Below, piece after piece: positions 21,505 to 33,805 of a DNA stretch of 64,000 nucleotides (position 1 is the stretch's first letter; each line of letters starts with the position of its first letter). This DNA comes from Arachnopeziza araneosa (taxonomy: Eukaryota > Ascomycota > Leotiomycetes > Helotiales > Arachnopezizaceae), in assembly GCA_003988855.1 (NCBI GenBank), contig QYAI01000057.1:62001-126000 (forward strand), given 5' to 3'. The notes below the pieces were generated by a model, which was not told the DNA's origin, ran no database searches, and saw only the letters and a program-made list of their open reading frames with translations. A program made the position numbers and the translations under genes.

Positions 21505-23608
21505 GATGAATGAATGTCAGGCGCTGGCTGAACCTTGGCAGAGAGCGACGTTCAGCTTCTTATACCTTCTGATTCTGATCCTGTCAGGATGAGCGAGAGT
21601 AAAGCCAGTAACCCCCCGAAACAGAATCTGGATATCCTCGGAGGAAACAAATTCCGGAGTCAAGGGCACCGCAACCCTTAGGTTTCCACGAGCCATTACG
21701 ACTACCGCCCACTATAGACCCAGCTTGAAGGATAGGAGATTTCGCTACGGTCCCAGCCCCGGCGGTCCGCATGCCTAGAGAATGCCCAGCGGTTCGTCCG
21801 TCCTATATAGTATGATTTGCAGAGCGGTCGTTTGAAACTTCAGACGACCATCAACTCGAGGGAAGGATATCTCGCTACAGCCTTGACGTAGCTTAGGTGG
21901 TACTGCAATTTAGGCGGAGACCCCGCGTTTAGGCTTCGCACTGCCGAGCCACAGTGGTGGAGTGACGGATGAAACACCGACCTCGAGATGACCGACATCA
22001 ACAACAATACTTTCGAAACACCAAAAATGGATACGTTAATCTTGCGCAAACATAAATCCAAGAATGCCAAATGAACCAATCTTAGAACACGAAGGGCTTC
22101 TCATCCTTTCTGCGAACCCTCAGAAAGATTCGACTCTGGACAAAGAAATTCACAGCGTTGCAATGCGCGAGTGTCTGGGCTGGATATCCACTCGCCACTG
22201 GCCGGATAAATCACTGTCCCCGGGCCGCTAACCCATTGACCTCATTCAGCTGAGAGTAAACATGTTGGGTAGAGTGGCCAAGAGTGACTATTACGAAGCT
22301 CCAGGCGCGGTAACTCGATCGGATGGTAGCAGATTTCCCAATATGGTGCGACGGTAGGTTGGAAGTCCCAATGCGGAACCTATCTCGGACTCTCAACCAC
22401 ATGATAGGGCATTGATTCCTTTGGAGCCGCAGGAGGTTTTCCACGACGCCCATGTGTTTGGATCTTTTCTTAGCCGTCATCTCCACTTGGGTTGGCCCTA
22501 ACTGCTTTCGAGCGGCGACTTCTGACAAACGTACCTGAGTCTAGAATGCCACCTAGCATTTGCCTCTAACCCACAGCCTAAAGGTCATCCAACCTAGAAT
22601 ATTCCGAGTGGCGGCGTTGATGGTGGGATGAATGCCTCGGAAGCCCTTCCGCATAATGGATCTAGTTACCGAAAGACTTTTCTTTGTAGTGTTTGGGACT
22701 GTGCATTCCGGATTCCGAGGTTCTAGAAGGTAGCGTCGCTGCTGTTGTCAAGAACGAGACTTGATTCGTTGCTAAGACTTTCGGTTCAATGAGTTTTGCG
22801 GCCAAGACACTTGCACGGTCAAATCTTCTGTTTTGTGAAAGCCTGCCGCTTGGTCACCAGATCACGAGGTAAACAGATGCCTCTGGCCAGATCCGCCTCT
22901 CTCGTAAATCGTGACTGTTGATGGACAATAGGACTTCTTCATTTCTGTTCTGGTATTCACCGAATTCAAGTGCTCAGGCATGCCTCGTCATGTTATTGGA
23001 GCCGAGGTAGTCGCAGAGTGGTGCCAACACTTGTGGTTCTTCATTGCAACAGGAGAAATTGGTCAGTCTTTCTGCAAGTCAGAATCCAAAGTCTGTGGGC
23101 CAAAAGACCTCTTACATACCAACGAGTTCCTCCCGCTTGGCTAAAAACTAGGAAATACTACTTGGTTCTTCCAAAGTAGACATTTCCACCATACATTTTT
23201 GCTGATCTGGGTTCGGATAAGCAAAGTTGTTCCCCAGATTCATCCCCGCAGAGAGCTAACCTTGTGAATAATCTGCCGAGATCCGAGTAAATGAAATGCT
23301 CGCCCAATCAGGATCAACTCAGATATTGATATTCCGCCAACCAAATTCAAACCCTGATCTGAGTGAACCCTGGTTGATCTCTGCACACAGTTAAATAGGT
23401 AGGATTGTCACGAAAAGAGGAGAATAAATGCTTTCTTTCATAAGTGAATCTGCAGAAGAATGTTACCTCATCGAAAAGGAACAAGATTGAAAGTCTCACA
23501 GGTTTTGCCCAAAGCTGTGTAGAAATGAAGTGGTGTCATTTGAATGGCAATTTTGAATTTATGTAGCCACGGCCTATGACCAACATCTCGGATCAGCAAG
23601 TATTGCCC
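21505..23608. other. Gene-poor stretch, 2.1 kb
   Basis: Xylanase promoter at the left end. The longest ORF (22211-22528, minus) has no recognisable domain, and base composition is not extreme. Nothing else supported. Confidence 0.45.
21559..21564 (-). promoter_or_regulatory. Candidate TATA box of the GH11 xylanase
   Basis: TATAAG on the minus strand 55 nt upstream of the xylanase ATG at 21504, a distance that allows a short leader. Called on motif and position only. Confidence 0.4.
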
Positions 23609-24439
23609 TCATCGTTGCTCATTAAAAGCAGGCACAGGGAGTGAAGATGCTGAACTCAATAATGCTCTCGCCCAACCCTCTCGTTTCATCAAAAGTTTTT
23701 TGTCTTCCATTGTCATCCTAAATACGAGCTTGATCACCGAGTTTGGGAAAACTGCATTAGCAATCTCTCTAGCTGCTAGAAGTTGTGCCTCGACGTCTGG
23801 GTCAACTCCAAGAGCTGACAACTTTTCATCCATATTCTCCTCTAAGCTCACAAACTCGTATGGTTCTCTCTCCTTTTTGCGAGAATTTGGTGAGTGAAGA
23901 CCAGGAAACGCATGTGTTATTTTCTCTGGCGCGCAGTAAAGAAGAACTTCCGTGGCATTCAGCATCTTCTCCGGAAAGTTCTGCATCCAGGGAGCAATGG
24001 CATGTGTTGCTAAAGCAACATGGGCAACATTGTACGTGACAAAGTCCCACCAGTAAGTCTGTTCGTACTCATCATATTCGCAGGCTGGAACTGCTAGCGA
24101 TTGAAAGTATAGAGGACGCACAATATCGCATTTATCATTGATGTAAACTTGTGGCGGACTATAGTAGCGAATTGCCAACGTGCCAACTTTCTCTTCTGCG
24201 CTGGTCTCAAAATTCAGGAAATAATATTCTTGCCCGACCTTGCGACTTTCGCGACAGGTGTGCAAAATGTAGGGCACTGGAGTTGGAGAATTGTACTTGA
24301 TCACGATTGTGTTGTCTTTGCCCACGTCCAGAAATGTGAGGTCAACGTTGCGCGGATGGAAACACACCCAGGTCCATATTTGCCTCCGGATTTTGATGGG
24401 GATACTGGGAAATTGGGGGAATTGAGGTAAATTATCCAT
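23609..24439 (-). CDS. 2EXR-domain protein
   Basis: Intronless, 276 aa, ATG at 24439. The N-terminal FPQFPSIPIKIRRQIWTWVCFHPR followed by YILHTCRESRKVGQEYY is the hallmark of the fungal 2EXR family: an F-box-like 'FxxLPxEIRxxIW' start and a 'CRESR' motif about 45 residues later. The C-terminal half has a charged segment (NSRKKEREPYEF) and no other domain I recognise. The family is greatly expanded in Leotiomycetes and other Pezizomycotina; molecular function is unknown. It stands alone between gene-poor regions. Confidence 0.8.
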   Translation of the reverse strand: MDNLPQFPQFPSIPIKIRRQIWTWVCFHPRNVDLTFLDVGKDNTIVIKYNSPTPVPYILHTCRESRKVGQEYYFLNFETSAEEKVGTLAIRYYSPPQVYINDKCDIVRPLYFQSLAVPACEYDEYEQTYWWDFVTYNVAHVALATHAIAPWMQNFPEKMLNATEVLLYCAPEKITHAFPGLHSPNSRKKEREPYEFVSLEENMDEKLSALGVDPDVEAQLLAAREIANAVFPNSVIKLVFRMTMEDKKLLMKREGWARALLSSASSLPVPAFNEQR

Positions 24440-25505
24440 GGGAGGTAAAGTCTTGTTTGCGGATAGAAAGATGATTTGAAATTCATAAGCTGAGTATCGC
24501 GGTGATTCTGTTGCTCAATCGAGAAGGTGAAGTCGCGCTTTGCGAATGGGGACAATCGCCAAGTCAGGTGATCTGACATAGCCTGTGGGTAACTTGGAAA
24601 GTGCGGCCAGCTTCTTTATCTGTTCAAAGTCTATTTCTCGACTCCCTTTTAGCTTCAGGTGTTGTTATTATGTCTTTTTAATATTTCTCTGCGCTTTCTT
24701 CCATTTCGCTGCTGGTTGAGATCGATTCCTAGGGACTCGGTCAATCAAACTCACTCTTCTAGTCCGTACTTGATTCCTATTCTATCCTCAAGAACACCAA
24801 TCCTCTCATCTGCAGCAAACAGCACACAAAATATCAGTACCATACCAATGCAAAAGTCCATCTTCTGACCTACCTCTGTGGCCGAACTCGACGAGCTCCA
24901 CTCGCTCAACCCAACCCACCTTTCGCGCAGATCTTGCCCCATTGTCAATCCTCCTCTACAGTACCACCGAACTCTCCGTACGAGCTGCCAAGATGACGTG
25001 ACATCTGCCGTATCGACGTTGAAAGAAGTCTCTCCCGCTCCTTAAATACGAAGAGACATCGAGCATCACCGACCGTCCCCCCGTCATCTTCACGTATTCC
25101 GTCAAGGATCAGCATCAGCCTCAATTGGCTAGCAGCCCGCCCCTGAGAAAGGGGACGGAAAAACAACGAATAACCGGCCGAGCGACGTCGATCAGAATCG
25201 ACGCTTTCCCGTTTGCGGGAGGCGACATGCGCGCAGGTTGTGATTTGCAGGATTAGTTACCGGAAATAACCTTGGGGTGCCTGCTTGGTTGGTTTCTGAG
25301 TGCTGGGGCAAAGAGAGGACCGGGCTCGCGTTGATGAAGGTGCTGAAGCGAGGACGAAGCAATGCATGCCAATTTGATGGGTAGGGCCGGTTGGTACTTA
25401 AAGCTTTTTCATTTCCATCGCGAAGGCATCGCTCCCTCATACAATCCATCTTGCCGTAACGACTATTCCTCGATTCAATCCTTTCGTCCTCACATCCTAA
25501 CGAAA
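24440..25505. other. Intergenic, 1.1 kb, divergent promoters
   Basis: Separates the divergent 2EXR and small-secreted-protein genes. Short ORFs only; no repeats or RNA genes seen. Confidence 0.45.
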
Positions 25506-26173
25506 ATGCATCTCTCAACCTCTCTTACCAACGTTGTCTTCCCCGCGTTGGTCAGCCTCCTAACCTTACTCCCCACACCAGCCACCTGCACCCCGCCACC
25601 CTATGGACCATACAACATCACCAACTACTTCTCCGACTGCATTGGTGGCGAAGGATGCTTCTACTCGTTCAACATCGCTTTCACGCCAGATCCGTCCTAC
25701 CCACCACCCTACACCTCAGGCACTGAACCAGCATTTACAGCGGTGTGTTCCGTGGAAACCGCACCATCCACGTTCGTGGCTTGTAATGACACCACCGTTT
25801 CGAGTTATGTCTTCTATGGGAATGTGGATGAATTATACGTGGAGCATAGTGAGTATTTTCTCCTCTAGTTTCTAGCTTGCTTCCTTTCATTCTCAATTTT
25901 GGTTTCGATTTTCGGAAGAGATGAGGAGGCTTTGAGAATAAGTTGGACCATGGATAATTCAAACGAGATTCAATCTCATTTTGACGAGATCACTGTTGAG
26001 ATTGGTAAACTGGATGTTTGCTGACTCGCAGCGCAGCATGGCTAGTCCCAGAAGGGCCTGATACTCGAGCAGCGCAGTACACCATCGCTGGTAATGTGAC
26101 TGTGCCTGAGTATACGGGAGAAGGAACTCCAAGCTTTCAGATCTTTGCAACTAACGAGACGGTCGTTTCGTAA
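25506..26173 (+). CDS. Small secreted protein, unknown function
   Basis: Two exons joined over a 188-nt intron (25849-26036, GTGAGT...GCGCAG) give 159 aa. The acceptor GCGCAG is used rather than the CAG 5 nt before it, which would bring in a stop. An N-terminal signal peptide (core VVFPALVSLLTLLPTPA) is followed by a Pro/Tyr-rich start (PPYGPYNITNYFSDC), GGEGCFYSFNIAF, a Pro/Tyr stretch and several N-x-T sites. Four Cys lie in the mature part of exon 1, after the one at the predicted cleavage site. No domain recognised. Size, signal peptide and Cys content fit an extracellular effector-like or wall protein, but that is only inference. I started at 25506 because the in-frame sequence further upstream would hide the signal peptide. 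Confidence 0.7.
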
Positions 26174-29100
26174 GTTGGAGGATGTTTATGAATTGATGAC
26201 GGCATTGTTTGATTAGGACGGGAGTGTGGATAAGAAAATTATTAATAATTGTATGATATAATGTAGTATTAATCAGTCAATCCGGAAGGAATAGAGGTGG
26301 AAAAAAATCCCTGGGACCTAATCACTTAATTTATGCTCAAGAGAAGTTGAGAATCCAGCCTGGGTATCTCACCATTTCCAATCAAATCCGAGATGAAGTA
26401 GGAGAGCCTCTTATCCTCACAACTAACTTCCCATTACCACTTGGATGTAATCAATCCTCTCTGGAAGAGCAACGTGAAATCTAGCCAATCCAAACACTAA
26501 ACTTCACTCTCTTGACCTACCTGAAAACCATCACTGAAGAGCCATCCTCTCTCACTCAGTTATGAAACGCCTCACCAAGGAAGAGAAAGGAAAGAAATGG
26601 GAATTTGTCCAAGAACAAAAATAAATAAACGAGATACTGAAAGACAGTCATGATTGACGTGGTTGCAATAATATAATGATGTTGCAATGCAAATACTGAA
26701 TATGCCCAACTCAGTTTCAAGTCAACTGTCATGACGCGGATCCCGTGAGAGATAGCTTAACTATCGGGGTAAGAGTTGTAATCTGGTATTTAAAATGTGG
26801 AATCTGGGCTCTGAGTTCCATTCCGCTCTCACCTGGAGGGGTGGTTGGTGGTAGGTGTGCGATTTGAGCCAGTCGCCTTAGAGTCATGCACTGCTGCCAA
26901 CTCAATTCCATTCTTCTGGACCCTTTCGGCCCAAGGTGGGAGGCAAAGAAGATTATCTGGTTGATGAGATGGAGAAAAAGCCATGTGCTCGGGAAGCTGT
27001 GGGTCGAAGACGTAAACTACTCTATTACAAAAAAAGGTCAAATACCCATAAATTGAAACGTCATTTGGTCGTCATGCTTCGCTCGTGTAGCCTGACCATA
27101 ATTTGATCTCGTGAATGCAGTTCCGAAGGAGGAATCTTCCGGTCATGACTCTCTATCTACCATTAGCTGTATCTCGATTCACTCATAGCCAAGATAGCGA
27201 AGTCGCTGATTGCTAAGTAGTGTAAACGGAGAGAAGGAAGAAAGTGTGATATTGCGAGTCAATGAGCTGAAAAGGTATGCCAAGAGGAGATGGTCGGAGA
27301 GACGAAAAGGCCAAAGAGACCCGATTCTGCAACCAGCGCTATAAGGTGCAAGTCAAGGACGTGAAGACGGATGCTTGATAATCAATTATCCCCGAGATCG
27401 AGACGTGGCCCCGGAATTTAGATCCGGAAAAACGATCGGATTTAAGACGGCACCGTTCGGAGATCGAGTTCTCCACCTCAGCGAAGAATCGAGCGAATGT
27501 AGAAACGCTATGTACAACTAGGAAGATTCGTAGTGCATCTTTTTATTTCAACGTTCGCGCCCCTTTCTCTGTCGAAGGGAACTTACCGAGACCGGTTCTG
27601 ACCGAGATATGGACTTGCAAAACCAAGCTGAAAAGTCATCCACCATCAACTCTTGGGTTGCCACAATCGAGTGTGATAGCGAAAAGGTACAGAGGTACCG
27701 GACTATTGATTGTGACCCATCTCCCCGTGCCGTGAAATCCCAAGAATTTGGATCACTAGATAGGCGCCACGCCAACGGCACTTGTGAATGAGTTGGAGGC
27801 ACTACTAGCTGATCTAATCATTCAGGGGATTGAAGCTTTGGACTGGAAAGGTCTAGATCCATGAGGCGCTGATGTGAGTCGATCCGCGCGGCTTAGAGGT
27901 GAGGCTTGGTGGTACGACATATCGACATTTGAGTTCAGAGGAAATGTTTCTTTTTTGCGTCCCGCTTACGGTTTGCAATCGGGCATTCCGAACGCTTTGC
28001 ATTGCAGATGTGTGAGGTGATTCAGTCCACGTATACCTGCGTACGTTGCTGCAGGTTCCGCCCTCGACAAATGTTTGGACGATCTAGAGCCTGAGACAGG
28101 GGAACGGAAGTATATCCTCAATGATCCACTTCGTTCTCCCGGAGCGAGTCGTTCAACTGTGTTCAGCGCAGCGTCTAGCGGGGAGATAGCTTCTTCTTCG
28201 TTCCGTTTCATCCTTGCGCACAGATTGTGGCTGTCGAGGAGTGACCAGCGCCACTGTCGCGCTGATCTCCCATATCTTAGCGCACCCCTACTGTATGTAA
28301 GATTCGATGTGCTAAGATCTAGATCGAGTGGCGAATTTGGGAGCGCCGTGAGAACTACTGATCGAAAGGTGTCCTGAGTGTGAACCCATTGAAGGTCGAT
28401 TGAGCAGGAAAGCAAGGGATAACCTTACTGCTGGACTTATGCGGCGTTTTATCGCACCTCCAACCTTTGCAGCTGAAGAGGATGAAGAAGGGAGAGATAA
28501 AGTTTATGGCGTTGAGAAGCATTGAAGAAGCTGATTCACACATAATATGAGGCTTTCAGCAAGCGGAAAGTGTATCACGTGATTAAGATCACCTGACCTA
28601 CCGACTCAGCCCAGGAATGGAATCCTCTCAAGACCAACATTACTACCAGGAATCATGACAAACAGCCGGCCCTCAGAGTGCCATAACGATAGCCCCCGCT
28701 TTGGCCTTCGGAATTCGGGCTCCATTCTCCTTATTGAATCATCTTCCGACGGCGAGCACATTCACGCGCTGAGTCCCTGACCTAGCCGCTATGACGGCGC
28801 ACGACACTACTAAAAAAAAACCTCTCCACATCGCACGCTGACACGAACCAGGATCGACGCTGAGTACAAACAAAGCGCAAGGTCAGGATTGGAGAAGAAC
28901 AGCGGTGCTGGGCGACGTCTTGAGGTTGCTTCTGTTGCTCAGGAACTTCCTGTTGTGTTCAACAGTGCCGCAACACAGCATCGGACCTGTTCCTCAAAAA
29001 GAAGGTTCCCAGGGCCCACAGACAATGTCTCATACTGCTGCCGTTGCAATCCTCTTTTTCGACAAGTGCAAAAGTGTCCTGCGAGGATTTGGAAGCTCGG

Positions 29101-29757
29101 TCATCTCGTCAATCTTGGTGCGGTCCCTGCGATGCTCAGTCGGGCTGGTCTGGGTGGTATGTGGCTGTCTCTAGGGCGCTCTGACTGGTTCCTTGAGCAA
29201 AACACGGCCTCTTGGGGGGATCGCCTGCATGATTGCACCGACGAGCGACAGCGGCTCGCTGTCAGAATTGGGACGGGATCAGGGAGCGGTTGATAGGCTG
29301 GATCGGGGTGGTGGTGGACAGGGCTTGCTCTCAGCGGACTCGTCACGGCGCCCTCTGCTGCTGCGCTCACGATTGGCGACGCCCAGGGCTGGCTCGGCAG
29401 CATCGCAGCTGATTTGTGGAGGGGCTCCAGATTTACGCTGATCCGGATCAAGCGGTAGCTGGTGGGATAGCCAACCACGACGGCTTGCTTCTAGAAAGAA
29501 ATGGGCTGGAGCGACGGGAGGACAGACACTGAGTCTGGTCAAGTCCAACCGAAGCCCTGGAGGAGGGCGTGCTTCCCTGATTACTTTTAATCTATACCTT
29601 GGACTCCTTGCATGCTCTTCTCCAGCTCATTTCCCACCTGGTCTTCTATCTCGACTCCGCCGCCGTGTATCCATCCTGATGTTTGGTACAGCTTGAGGAC
29701 GACGGGCCATCAGACGAACACATTCTTTCGCCGCCCGAGCAATTGGTTGTTGGCACA
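26174..29757. other. Gene-poor stretch, 3.6 kb
   Basis: No supported gene. The minus-strand ORF at 27966-28415 is 149 codons but has no domain, signal peptide or family pattern. The last 900 bp (28.85-29.75 kb) are more GC-rich and precede the receptor gene, so they may contain a long 5' leader. Confidence 0.45.
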
Positions 29758-31081
29758 ATGTATCTTTCGTATATCCTTCCGCGAGATGGTGATGATGTGC
29801 GGGGTGTCAACCGCGGCGCCCAGGTTACAGGAGTTGCATGCGCAGCACTCTTTTGTCCCTGGCTGGCCGTTTCAGCACGCTTCTATGTCCGCCTCGGAAT
29901 CCAAAAAATGTTTGGCAAGGAGGATTATCTGACTCTCGCATCTTTGGTAGGTCAATGGTTGTGCTCTCTGGAAACATCGCTGATCCATCTCTTCAGGTTG
30001 TGATGACCGCTCTCTGCGCCCTACTCCTCGACCCAGTATTGAAGTTTGGCCTCGGCGCGCACATGAGAAACATCTCGAGTCCTTACCTGGACGATTTATC
30101 TATGTACATCTTTGTCTGCGAGATTTTGTACATTCTTACCACGGCACTCACAAAACTCTCCATTGGCTTCTACTTCCTCCGCTTGACCAACAAGCGCTTC
30201 CAGATAAACATCATCTACAGCACCATGGTTGTGGTCACAGTGATCAGCACTCTCTATCTGCTCTTCATGATCTTCCAATGCCATCCCGTCAACTATCTCT
30301 GGACCCAATTCTCGAATGGCCATGGCCAATGTCAGAGCAAAACCGTTATTGCCAATGTTACCTATGCGCACGCTGCCATGAGCGCCTTGACCGATTGGGT
30401 CTTTGGTATCATGCCTGTGCTCTTCGTCTACAAATTGAGAATGGATTCAAGGACCAAATTTTCCGTCACCCTCATCCTCTCCCTAGGATTTTTGTACGTC
30501 TCCCTAGTTGTATCGCAAACTTCTACTGACCTATCCACAGCGCGAGTACAGCAACTATAGTAAGAATAGTCTACATCCACTCTCTAGAGTCCACCACCGA
30601 TTATACCTGGGAGGGTATCAACCTCGTCAAGTGGTCCATCATCGAACCCGCCATTGCCCTCACAGCGGCCGCCTTCGCAACCCTTCGCCCTCTCTTCCAG
30701 AAACTATTCCCCACCAAACCTCGTCCTCGAAAACTCTCATCCTCAAATTCCTCTACTATCAACGGAGAGAGCAGAGAAACACTCCACTCGCGTTACTCAG
30801 GCGAGAGCTACACCTCTGAATTCGCCGCCATGCTGGGATTAAGTCGTGTAGGCGTCACGACAGTTATCTACGCTGATGCTACTCTCAATACGAAGAAGAA
30901 GGGACGGAAATGTAAGGGAGACCGGGAGCCAAAAAGTCCCAGTTGGCCTGGATGGAGGGAGAAGGAAAGTGAGAGTACGACAGAGTTAAATGATTTGGAG
31001 GAGGGCTTTGGGGATGCGAAAGTGGATTGGTCGATGGGAATTCGGACGACTACTACGGTTACGAGGACGATAGGCGATTAA
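29758..31081 (+). CDS. Fungal rhodopsin-fold integral membrane protein (PTH11-like GPCR family)
   Basis: Three exons; introns 29947-29996 and 30494-30540; 408 aa. It starts with a short ectodomain, then helix 1 (VNRGAQVTGVACAALFCPWLAVSARFYVR), the FGKEDYLTLASL loop, helices around ALCALLLDPV, YIFVCEILYILTTALTKLSIGFYFLRL, and IYSTMVVVTVISTLYLLFMIFQCHPV. FQCHPVNYLW, SALTDWVFGIMPVLFVYKLRM and EGINLVKWSIIEPAIALTAAAFATLRPLF are the classic marks of the fungal rhodopsin domain (seven helices). The C-terminal ~120 residues are cytoplasmic, rich in Ser/Thr and Lys. No CFEM domain is present at the N-terminus, so it is not the CFEM subtype. Likely a plasma-membrane receptor; ligand unknown. ATG 29758 was chosen because earlier in-frame codons lack an ATG. 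Confidence 0.87.
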
Positions 31082-33805
31082 CAGATGAATCGGTCAGCAA
31101 GTACTTTATAATGTGGATTATTAGCGGGTGGTGTTTGGTCGGTTTCACATGCTGCGATCTATCTTTCTTTCTACACGCTATCTTTGGGACAGTATACCCG
31201 GTTGGCTGGTACGGTGTTCTAGGACGGTCGGGATGGTGGGCTTATTGGAGTCCAAAACCCTTGATGCTATCACGTATCAATCGCCCGCGCAAAGCGGAGC
31301 CAAATATATTCAAAACAATATAAGTATAATCAAGAATATCACTGTCACATTCACATTTACATTCACATTCACGCTCGCAACCTTCCTATCTCTCCTTTCT
31401 TGCCTTGCTTTCGTCATAACCTATCCTTCCCTCCCTCCCATTGGAGATTCAGCAATGCATTGCCGATCGCTCTGCTCACATCCGCATCTGACATCTGATA
31501 TCCGACACACCAACCACGACGCACCGCATTGCAGCGGTCCACCGGCATATTCCCCATCGCCACCCCACCCCCTCTACCTCGCCTTACCTCACCCTCCCTC
31601 ACCTCGTCGTTCCCTCACCACTCGTCGATCTCCCGACGAGTGCCGCGATCGCACTGCAGCCCATCTGTTTCGTCCGGTCCGGCTGCCATGGCTTTTTCGC
31701 ACCAGAACCTGGACTCGACCCTGGACCTGGATCTTGGGTAGTGCTTGCTTTTGGTTTGGGGAGTGGTTGGTGAGTGGTTGCGGTTGCGTTTGCGTTTGCG
31801 TCTTGACTTGGGGGTTTTGTCTCGGGAGTCGGTCAGTGAGTGAGGGATCGAGGGGGGAGAGCGGGTGGTTGGTCGGATGGATGGGTGGATGGGTGTTGCA
31901 TCTGTATCAAGGGCGCAAGGGGGAAGGAGGAGGATGGAGGAGGATGGAGGAAGGAGGAGGGAGGGGAGAGGACTGTAAGCAAGGAGAAGGAATAAAAGGA
32001 GGGTACTTAGAGGTGTTGCGTATGAGTCTGCTCACGCTCATTGGCCGACCGAGGGGGTGATCTGAATCCAAATGCTGGAAGAGGAAGGTTTGTCTGCTCT
32101 TTCTCCTGTCCTTACGACCTGGCTTGGCTTGGCTCTCCCTCTCTCCCTTCGGTGCAATGCGTGTCCTGCTGCTGTGGTGTGGTGGTGTGCAGCGCGCTGC
32201 CAGCGTGGCGTCTCGGATGAGGCCCGGATCGACTGCCCTGTGTTGCTCGCTGGTAGGGGGCTTGACGTGCGTCTCTCGCGCTGCGTCTGTCGCTTTCCTT
32301 TTTGCTCCCTCCTTGCAGCGGGTTGCGTCCTGTCTGCGTCTTTTGTTGCATTTCGATGAGGGAATGGGTTGCACAGCATGAGTTGGGTGTGTGGTGGGGT
32401 TGGTTTAGGGTTGCCCTGGGTCGCGGCTCGCGTGGGGTGCGAGGTAAGGAGGGAAAGAAATGTTTTGATCGAACCTCCGAGGTGGAGGAGATAATTTCTG
32501 AAACGAGGTTGTTGATCTTTCGGTATTGCGTGTGTCTTCGCGGTTCGGTCTGAGGGTTTTGCTCAACGGCTGGTGCTATGGTCCGATCTAGTAGTCAGCC
32601 TCGAAGACATCTTTCTCTTCTTCTTAAACTTTCTTCCCTTGATCTTCTCTACGTCATGTGTTAATTACAGAGGTTTCATCATATCACTTTATATCTCTTG
32701 CCCTTATAACCCTCTGCTTCTTCCGCTAGTTTTACCCCTGGTCAAGTGCTCAGATTTGTCGTCAGCCTTCGAAGGCGTTCTGATTTAGGTCCTTGCTTAC
32801 TGCAGTCATGATTTCACCAAACAAGAGGTTTGATTTAGTGTGAATCCCTTACTTCTCTAACTGTGCTCGTTATCTTGGAGGTTTAGATTGTTGTCATGCG
32901 CTTAAGCTCCGACCTGTCAATGTGACCTGTTGATAAACAAACGCAACAATTCATCAAGAATGCTACTGCATAAATTGAACTACGAGTCATGGATACTGAT
33001 TTATCATCTGACCAATATGCTTTTGTCATTCGTCTTTTGTGATAATTTATATCATTTTTAGTGTCAGGAGGCAGCTTCCCTAACAACACGTGAGGAACAA
33101 GTGAGAGGGCAGGTAGAAAGCCTCGGATGTATCTCAGACTGTGGAAGAAGTTGAAGACGGCCTCAGAGAACCGGTTTTAGATAGTGCATTGTTATAAGAT
33201 AACACTGCAAGTTTATCCTATACAGTCAAGTGTGTCTATCTGGGGCGTCTGCGCAACACACTTGAAAACTTATTTGGGCAGTGCATTACGCCTGGACGAG
33301 AAACGTTTTGCAAATAATTCCATCTTCTCTAGAGTCATTCTAGGTCTTATTCAGCATGCTGTAGAGCAAATTATATTTTGTGTGTTGTCGCCAGTAGACG
33401 TCGCTCCTATCTTGCCCGAGGTGCTGGGGATTCAATTAAGTCTTTCGAGTACTTTGATAATAATCACACTTCTATGATCTCGAGCTTTCCTACAGTTTCT
33501 ACCTTAGTCTCTGTGCAACACGAGACCTTCTTGTAAGCATTCGCTAGTTAGTGGGTTTTCTCTTGAAACGGCTGTCACACCGAATATCAAGACAAGACAA
33601 ACAGGGGAATTGAACCCACATCACAGGCTGTTGAAACAGCTTCAGGGTGTTAGAAAGTCCTACTTGACGGTTTTAGATATTCTAAATTTTAGAATACATC
33701 TGTATCTCGTGTATATTTTCCTAACCAAGAGTACTCAGATTCGAATTGAGAACATAAAGTTTGAAGCTTCAATTATATCTCAACCACCAAGAATAGGCTT
33801 CATCA
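31082..33805. other. Gene-poor stretch with strand-asymmetric low-complexity tracts, 2.7 kb
   Basis: 31340-31375 is an imperfect CACATT/CATTCA array. About 31390-31640 is pyrimidine-rich on the plus strand, and 31780-31990 is purine/GT-rich (GGAGGA runs). A 17-codon ATG-led ORF at 31688-31741 sits at the switch. The remainder is AT-richer without supported coding sequence. Confidence 0.55.

Noticed and set aside
27966..28415. 149-codon minus-strand ORF
   Set aside because: No recognisable motif, no splice partners and an overlapping open frame on the other strand of similar quality.
31128..32060. 310-codon ORF in the low-complexity block
   Set aside because: Its length comes from biased composition (Pro/Ser/Thr then Gly/Trp runs); no domain or signal.
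33601..33680. B-box-like GGTTCAATTCC and A-box-like sequence on the minus strand, suggestive of a tRNA
   Set aside because: No acceptor stem forms, the T-stem has a mismatch and the anticodon arm lacks U33 in the best fold. At most a degraded tRNA-like sequence.
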